Shown here piece after piece: positions 61,446 to 64,000 of a stretch of 64,000 nucleotides of DNA; position 1 is the stretch's first letter, and each line of letters opens with the position of its first letter. Source of the DNA: Dyadobacter subterraneus (lineage in GTDB: Bacteria > Bacteroidota > Bacteroidia > Cytophagales > Spirosomataceae); contig NZ_JACYGY010000002.1 in NCBI RefSeq assembly GCF_015221875.1, forward strand, positions 291,473 to 355,472. Reading direction: 5' to 3'. Both the position numbers and the translations under genes were made by a program. The notes beneath the pieces are model-generated. The model ran no database searches. It saw nothing but the letters and a program-made list of their open reading frames with translations, and had not been told where the DNA came from.

Positions 61446-64000
61446 CTAAGGTTTCAGTATTCTCTGCACAGAATTGTATTTGCCGTTTTGAACTTTCAGT
61501 AAATACAAACCAGCCGGTCTTTGTGAAAAATCAACCTCTGTTATTTTCTGATTTATTGATCTTTTATACAGAGACCGACCATTTAAATCCAGGATTTCCA
61601 CCTCTGCTTCTTTTGCTGAAACAGCTGATGTTATTTCGACTGTACATTTTGAATCGACCAAAGTTGGATAAATTTTCAGCCAGTCGCCGGATACAACAGG
61701 TGGTTCGGTACCTAAAACCGGGTCTACCTGAATTCTGGCACTTCCAGCCCCTCTTCCCGTACCGCACTGATTTGAAACCTTGGATATGGTGTAAGTCGTA
61801 GTGGCTTTCGGTATTACCTTCACGATGATTGGATTAACACTAGTTGATACAAGTGAATCCGTAAGGCCATTGTTTAAACTAAAAGTCCATGGAGCATTTC
61901 CTGTCAAATCTACTTTCAGGTTGGTCGTTGCACCCATATAAATAGTGGTTGCACCCGATATCGTTGCTACCGGTAATGGATTCACGGTGATCTGTCCTGA
62001 ACTCACATTTCCAGCTGCAATCAAAGATCCATCTTTTCCAATATTGGCAATACGGATATAGTAAGTACCCTTCACAGTTGTATCCGGTATGGTCGCAGTA
62101 ATTACATTTCCACTAATCACCGATGGAATTGAAATAAATTTGCTTGTTTCATTCACGGTTGAAATCTGCGCTTTCATTGTACTACCATCAGGAAAAGAAC
62201 CTGACTGCTGGAATTGAACTGTAAAAGTTTTACCAGCACAAGATTCTGATACCGAAGGTACACCAATGGTCAAAGTTGGTATTTGTACCGTTACCAGTGC
62301 ACTTCCGTTTATGATACCTTTTCCACAAGAATTAGAAACCTCGGTAACCACATAAGTTGTTGTCACCGTAGGGCTTACCGGAATTGATAGTGTTGCACTG
62401 CTTGTCGTTGCAGAAGATCCGTTTGATAAAATATAAGACCACGGTGCGTCACCGGTAAAGTTAATTGTAACATTAGCAGTTCCGCCTAATGGAATAGAAG
62501 AATTTCCCGAAATCGTAGCCGAAGGAAGTGGTTTGATATGAACCTTTATTTCAGCTTTTGCACTCTCGCAATTATTTGTTCCGGTTTGGGTAACGTAAAA
62601 TGAATAATCATCCACTTTTGCAGTATATGGTATCAACGCTGTTGTCCGGGGACTGGTATCGTCTATTGTCAGATACCATTTAAGATTTGTTCCGGTAGCT
62701 ACAAGCGCAGGTGCAACTTCATTCTGACAATAGGCTACTGATGAAGTTGCCAAAGTTGGTTTTGGAGTTACATTCGTTTTTACAGAAATAGCAGCTCTTG
62801 CACTCGTACAACCATTTGCATCGGTTTGTCCAACGTAATAAGTAACAGTCCCTTCTGTATCAGTTGAAGGTACCGGAGCAGCAGCAGAAGCAGTGCCGCC
62901 AGTTGCATTTGTACCATACCAATTCAGAGTTGCACCTGCCAGCGGCGTAGCAGACAATGCTGGTGCTTTTACGGATTGGCAATATTCCAAAGCACTTGTA
63001 GTAATTGCAGGAGCGGCAACTTGCGGACTAATAATTACATCTATTTTAGCACGCGTTCCTTCACAACCATTTAAAGTCTGACTTACATAATATGAAGTTG
63101 TTCCGGCAGTTGTAGCAGAAGGCGTAGGTGCTGCGGACAATGCAGTCCCGCCCGTTGCTGCTGTGTACCATTGCAGTGTAGTTCCGGTTGCTGTTAAAGC
63201 TGTTGTCGTAGCATTAAAACAATACTTTATCGTAGCCGTAACAGTAGGTGCAGCCGTTTGGGGATTTACTGTTACATCAATTTTCGCGCGTGTCCCCTCA
63301 CAACCATTTATAGTTTGACTAACATAATAAGAAATTGTTCCGGCAGTGGTTGTTACAGGGGTGGGGGCAGCAGCTAAGGCTGTTCCACCTGTTGCAACCG
63401 TATACCATTTTAAACCAGTTCCTGTTGCTGTCAAAGCAGAAGGCGTTTCAGAAAGACAATAGGTTACTAATGCTGTGACTGTTGGTGCAGGTGTCAAAGG
63501 ATTTACTATCACATCAATTTTTGCACGAATGCCCTCACAGCCATTTAGTGTTTGGCTTACATAATACGAAGTTGTTCCAGCGGTTGTAGTTACAGGAATT
63601 GGAGCCGAAGCAAGTGCTGTTCCTCCTGTCGCAACGGAATACCATTTTAACGCTGTTCCAGTTGCAGTTAAAGCTACTGGCGTTTCAGATAAACAATAAG
63701 TGACGTTGCTAACTGTTGGAGCTGCTGTTGTACAAGCATTAACTGTTACTAAAATCATAGCACGTGGACTTTCACAGCCAGTAGCGGTAGTAACCTGACT
63801 AACATAATAAATGACAGTTCCGGCAGTAGCCGTTGATGGTGTCGGTGTTGCTGATGAAGATGTTCCGCCAGAAGCATCATTTCCCCACCATTTTAAAGTA
63901 TTCCCTGCCAAAGCAGTAGCTGATAAAGCAGCAGGCGTTTGACCAACTGTATAATTTACTGGTGAAACAACAACCGGCGCAGCAGGTGCAGTACAAGCAG
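61446..64000 (-). CDS. Large T9SS cargo protein with Ig-like repeats (N-terminus beyond window)
   Basis: At least 850 codons, open to the window edge. No real start lies inside: the apparent start at 63911 is a Leu codon in continuous coding. Several near-identical Ig-like repeats of about 75-80 residues contain a Cys, LTATGT.LKWY....GGTAL, APTPVTTTAGTTSYYVSQT and CEGTRAKIDV. Then come two PKD/SprB-like units (GNSSIPLGGTANVTINFTGDAPW, then GATTIYMGATTNLKVDLTGNAPW) and a C-terminal sorting domain (IYPTLVDSKCTVEI, ..., RPAGLYLLKVQNGKYNSVQRILKP). Secreted by T9SS and probably adhesive. The repeats can recombine. Confidence 0.93.
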   Translation of the reverse strand, partial: ACTAPAAPVVVSPVNYTVGQTPAALSATALAGNTLKWWGNDASGGTSSSATPTPSTATAGTVIYYVSQVTTATGCESPRAMILVTVNACTTAAPTVSNVTYCLSETPVALTATGTALKWYSVATGGTALASAPIPVTTTAGTTSYYVSQTLNGCEGIRAKIDVIVNPLTPAPTVTALVTYCLSETPSALTATGTGLKWYTVATGGTALAAAPTPVTTTAGTISYYVSQTINGCEGTRAKIDVTVNPQTAAPTVTATIKYCFNATTTALTATGTTLQWYTAATGGTALSAAPTPSATTAGTTSYYVSQTLNGCEGTRAKIDVIISPQVAAPAITTSALEYCQSVKAPALSATPLAGATLNWYGTNATGGTASAAAPVPSTDTEGTVTYYVGQTDANGCTSARAAISVKTNVTPKPTLATSSVAYCQNEVAPALVATGTNLKWYLTIDDTSPRTTALIPYTAKVDDYSFYVTQTGTNNCESAKAEIKVHIKPLPSATISGNSSIPLGGTANVTINFTGDAPWSYILSNGSSATTSSATLSIPVSPTVTTTYVVTEVSNSCGKGIINGSALVTVQIPTLTIGVPSVSESCAGKTFTVQFQQSGSFPDGSTMKAQISTVNETSKFISIPSVISGNVITATIPDTTVKGTYYIRIANIGKDGSLIAAGNVSSGQITVNPLPVATISGATTIYMGATTNLKVDLTGNAPWTFSLNNGLTDSLVSTSVNPIIVKVIPKATTTYTISKVSNQCGTGRGAGSARIQVDPVLGTEPPVVSGDWLKIYPTLVDSKCTVEITSAVSAKEAEVEILDLNGRSLYKRSINQKITEVDFSQRPAGLYLLKVQNGKYNSVQRILKP

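Overview
The window looks like a Bacteroidota chromosome, probably Cytophagales and plausibly Dyadobacter-like. This rests on protein character: T9SS C-terminal sorting domains, MobB-type relaxase, Bacteroidetes-style integrases, and almost no Shine-Dalgarno sequences. The genus is a guess. Left flank (1-7.5 kb): a KaiC-KaiB-KaiB-histidine kinase operon, a VTT membrane protein, a PA2169-type four-helix protein, and an AraC regulator next to a Tet(X)-like flavin monooxygenase. Right flank (60.1-64 kb): tRNA-His, superoxide dismutase, tadA and the C-terminal part of a large Ig-repeat T9SS protein.

Between the flanks lies a roughly 52.5-kb island inserted in the 3' end of tRNA-His(GTG). An 81-bp direct repeat (77/81 identical, including a 44-bp perfect core made of the tRNA 3' end plus its downstream flank) lies at 7473-7553 and 60019-60099. 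A tyrosine integrase gene sits beside the intact tRNA. The island has a relaxase, an accessory mobilisation protein, an oriT-like hairpin and a ParA-like gene, but no type IV secretion genes, so it is best read as a mobilisable element or genomic island.

Island cargo, left to right: ArdA antirestriction; an SDR plus AraC pair; surface and T9SS proteins; a small DUF2188 operon with an unusually strong ribosome binding site; an MqsR/MqsA-Panacea-like toxin-antitoxin; a cassette-like region with a duplicated structured repeat, a hairpin cluster and iteron-like repeats (18-22 kb); gene debris (vsr, a truncated integrase); an ECF sigma factor plus a catalytically dead, C-terminally truncated Cas12f/TnpB-like protein followed by two guide-RNA-like units (26.7-28.95 kb); the mobilisation module (29-33.8 kb); a complete 4,415-bp IS1595-type transposon with passenger genes and exact 8-bp target duplications (34.07-38.49 kb); IS21 debris; a RiPP cluster of Trp-rich precursor, radical SAM/SPASM enzyme and putative 2OG-Fe(II) oxygenase (39.9-42.1 kb); a murein-endopeptidase-domain protein; a five-gene operon of two m6A methyltransferases, an unknown protein and McrB/McrC (44.6-49.7 kb); an ImmA/IrrE operon with a sigma-like gene; a short type II CBASS operon (CD-NTase, E2, DUF2188, CapV); a RhuM-Fic protein; and the integrase.

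The most exciting locus is the sigma/dead-Cas12f/guide-RNA unit. It matches the layout of recently reported RNA-guided transcription systems of Bacteroidota, but carries two tandem guide units and an XRE repressor with a palindromic operator candidate. The RiPP cluster, the McrBC-plus-methylases operon and the IS1595 passenger transposon are the next strongest. Several island genes carry single-base homopolymer frameshifts or in-frame stops, while none was seen in the flanks. This means either decay of the island or local consensus errors.
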